Assembly: GCA_000320545.1 (NCBI GenBank)
Contig: ADNK01000978.1
Location: forward strand, 1-33,576
Source of the DNA: Bigelowiella natans CCMP2755
Taxonomy: Eukaryota; Cercozoa; Chlorarachniophyceae
Direction of reading: 5' to 3'
Length of the DNA stretch: 33,576 nt
Under the pieces are notes generated by a model that ran no database searches, was not told where the DNA came from, and saw only the letters and a program-made list of their open reading frames with translations. Made by a program: the position numbers and the translations under genes. This document shows, piece by piece, positions 32,686 to 33,576 of the stretch; positions within the stretch are counted from its first letter, which is position 1; the number at the start of each line of letters is the position of its first letter.

Positions 32686-33365
32686 CCTCTTTCGCTACCA
32701 CCGCAACGATAAGCTGATCATGTGGCAGCGTGTGGTAATATATGGCGGGTTTTACTTACTGCGGTGATACTACCACAACTCCTCCTTGAGCAGGTATCAC
32801 TTTCTCGCGCAACGATATGGCGGGCAAACGGCAGCGGAAACGGCGCAAGTTTTAAAGACCTCAGTGTCGCTGCTGAAGAACCTGGATGTGGTCATTCTCG
32901 CACACGCTGCTCTTAGAATGCTATTTGCCTCTGTAGGCGCCTCTTTCGATCAGAACAAACCGCTTGCTCATCTCTCAAACAGGATCATTAGGTGCTGGGG
33001 TCTGGAATCAGGGGGGAGGGGGGGGGTGGGCCTAGGAGGCATTTATCGTGTGAACTGTGTATGAATAATGTTATGTATTTTATTAACCTATCAGCTCAGC
33101 GCTTATTTATTTTAATACAGCACTCAAACAAACAGAAGTATTGTAGAAATCATATCTGAAGAAGTATGCATCATGCTGACGTTTGTCCATCATCGTGTCG
33201 TATCGTATCATATCGTGTGTTGTGCTGTGCTGTGCTGTGTGAGTCAGGCATTCGCCGATATCTGGAAAGACGGCTGTGAAGGTCCTGTTCAATTCTTCCG
33301 TTCTTCACAACAACAACAACAACAAGAAAAACCTCATCAACAACAAAGCACGCAACGATGTTTGA
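30568..33365 (+). CDS. Unrecognised protein with coiled-coil N-terminus and hydrophobic helices, 360 aa
   Basis: Exons 30568-30615, 30737-30790, 31334-31405, 31488-31631, 31992-32201, 32354-32592, 32794-32991, 33248-33365; phases match and the frame closes at 361 codons including the stop. The N-terminus MVEETSILQLICRAEN leads into a charged helix likely to form a coiled coil (YKIEREKNLEMLK, LKQEKSNMEKELRKLK, to about residue 60). After an amphipathic stretch come hydrophobic segments at about 168-190 (ILLSYVLPLIGTVVWSSFLL), about 245-257 (FIVVRVVRGLVLG) and about 290-310 (VVILAHAALRMLFASVG). The C-terminus has five Asn from a CAA/AAC repeat. One intron (30791-31333) starts with GC, not GT. 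No family is recognised. It is probably membrane-associated. Confidence 0.7.
30937..30997. repeat. Compound CA / GA microsatellite
   Basis: About 12 CA then about 18 GA units in the GC-AG intron of the 360-aa gene. Confidence 0.95.
31771..31806. repeat. Imperfect CA / CG repeat
   Basis: CA repeat with CG interruptions in an intron of the 360-aa gene; alternating purine-pyrimidine throughout. Confidence 0.85.
32230..32269. repeat. (ACT)n triplet repeat
   Basis: About 12 units in an intron of the 360-aa gene. Confidence 0.9.
32641..32680. repeat. (CT)n microsatellite
   Basis: About 19 units in the intron before the exon at 32794 of the 360-aa gene. Confidence 0.95.
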
Positions 33366-33377
33366 GATGGAGAGAGC

Positions 33378-33412
<35 letters not shown>
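33378..33412. repeat. (AT)n microsatellite
   Basis: About 17 units, 12 bp downstream of the stop of the 360-aa gene. Confidence 0.95.
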
Positions 33413-33414
<2 letters not shown>

Positions 33415-33435
33415 GCGTTGATTCTTGATTGTGGA

Positions 33436-33558
33436 TCAACCGAGCGATTTGTTCAAAGAGCAGCCGCCGGCATTCTCTCCTCTTTCGCGCTGTTCCACAA
33501 TGACTCCGCATGAGAAGAGAGAGAAATCAGAGAATTGCAGAGTCGTTTGGTTGTCTTC
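33436..33558 (-). CDS. Possible last exon of a further gene (partial)
   Basis: A 3' splice site (TTGTCGCAG) at about 33559 on the - strand is followed by two open frames, one ending at 33453 (ending PAAAL) and one at 33436 (ending SLNKSLG). Upstream exons are outside the window. The position fits a gene convergent with the 360-aa gene. The frame cannot be chosen from this sequence. Confidence 0.3.
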   Translation of the reverse strand, partial: EDNQTTLQFSDFSLFSCGVIVEQRERGENAGGCSLNKSLG

Positions 33559-33576
33559 TGCGACAAGAAACGAATC

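Noticed and set aside
1-33576. tRNA or rRNA genes
   Set aside because: No cloverleaf with recognisable A and B boxes and no rRNA-like conserved stretch was seen by eye. A covariance-model scan would be needed to exclude them.

Overview
This window is nuclear DNA of an intron-rich eukaryote that builds a cilium or flagellum, most likely a single-celled protist. Evidence: coding exons are short (often 30-200 bp) and joined by GT-AG introns with matching phases. The first gene is epsilon-tubulin, which marks species with triplet-microtubule basal bodies, and it lies next to a jouberin/AHI1 transition-zone gene. Simple repeats (AT, CA, CT, GAA, ACT, poly-C/poly-G) are scattered throughout. I cannot name the species or supergroup. 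The bacterial-type IF-3 is nuclear-encoded and must serve a mitochondrion or a plastid; the sequence does not say which.

Layout: (1) 92-955, + strand, 3' part of epsilon-tubulin. (2) 1369-7367, - strand, AHI1/jouberin with the conserved N-terminal beta domain and WD40 propeller. (3) 7966-9335, + strand, a complete syntaxin-6-type Qc-SNARE of 244 aa in eight exons. (4) 9336-13551, a 4.2 kb spacer of odd composition holding two intronless ORFs. (5) 13552-20343, - strand, an EF-hand protein of about 755 aa in about 26 exons. (6) 21231-24056, + strand, a short eIF4G (MIF4G + MA3), 806 aa. (7) 25093-28126, - strand, organellar IF-3, 331 aa in 13 exons. (8) 28375-33365, a compact cluster of three very small spliced genes (71, 95 and 84 aa) and one unrecognised 360-aa coiled-coil/hydrophobic protein. 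(9) A possible 3' end of another - strand gene at the right edge.

Organisation: transcription directions mostly alternate, giving head-to-head and tail-to-tail pairs. Tail-to-tail spacers at 956-1368, 9336-13551 and 24057-25092 share a composition rich in short palindromes (GCATGC, CTAG, TGCA, CATG, GATC) not seen in the head-to-head spacers. The genes are housekeeping or ciliary (cilium: TUBE1, AHI1; membrane traffic: STX6; calcium sensing: EF-hand protein; cytosolic and organellar translation initiation: eIF4G, IF-3) and do not form one pathway.

I rebuilt the gene models by hand from splice-site phase and family similarity. In STX6, eIF4G, IF-3, the EF-hand gene and the small genes the frames close exactly. 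Parts of AHI1 (about 6660-5610 and 2590-2240) and of the EF-hand gene (19190-18720) remain unresolved. The most notable observations are a histidine at the SNARE zero layer of the syntaxin-6 homologue, a translated (GA)n-G(n) microsatellite in the EF-hand protein, poly-C tracts upstream of many 3' splice sites, the palindrome-rich tail-to-tail spacers, and a 49-bp head-to-head gap between two genes.
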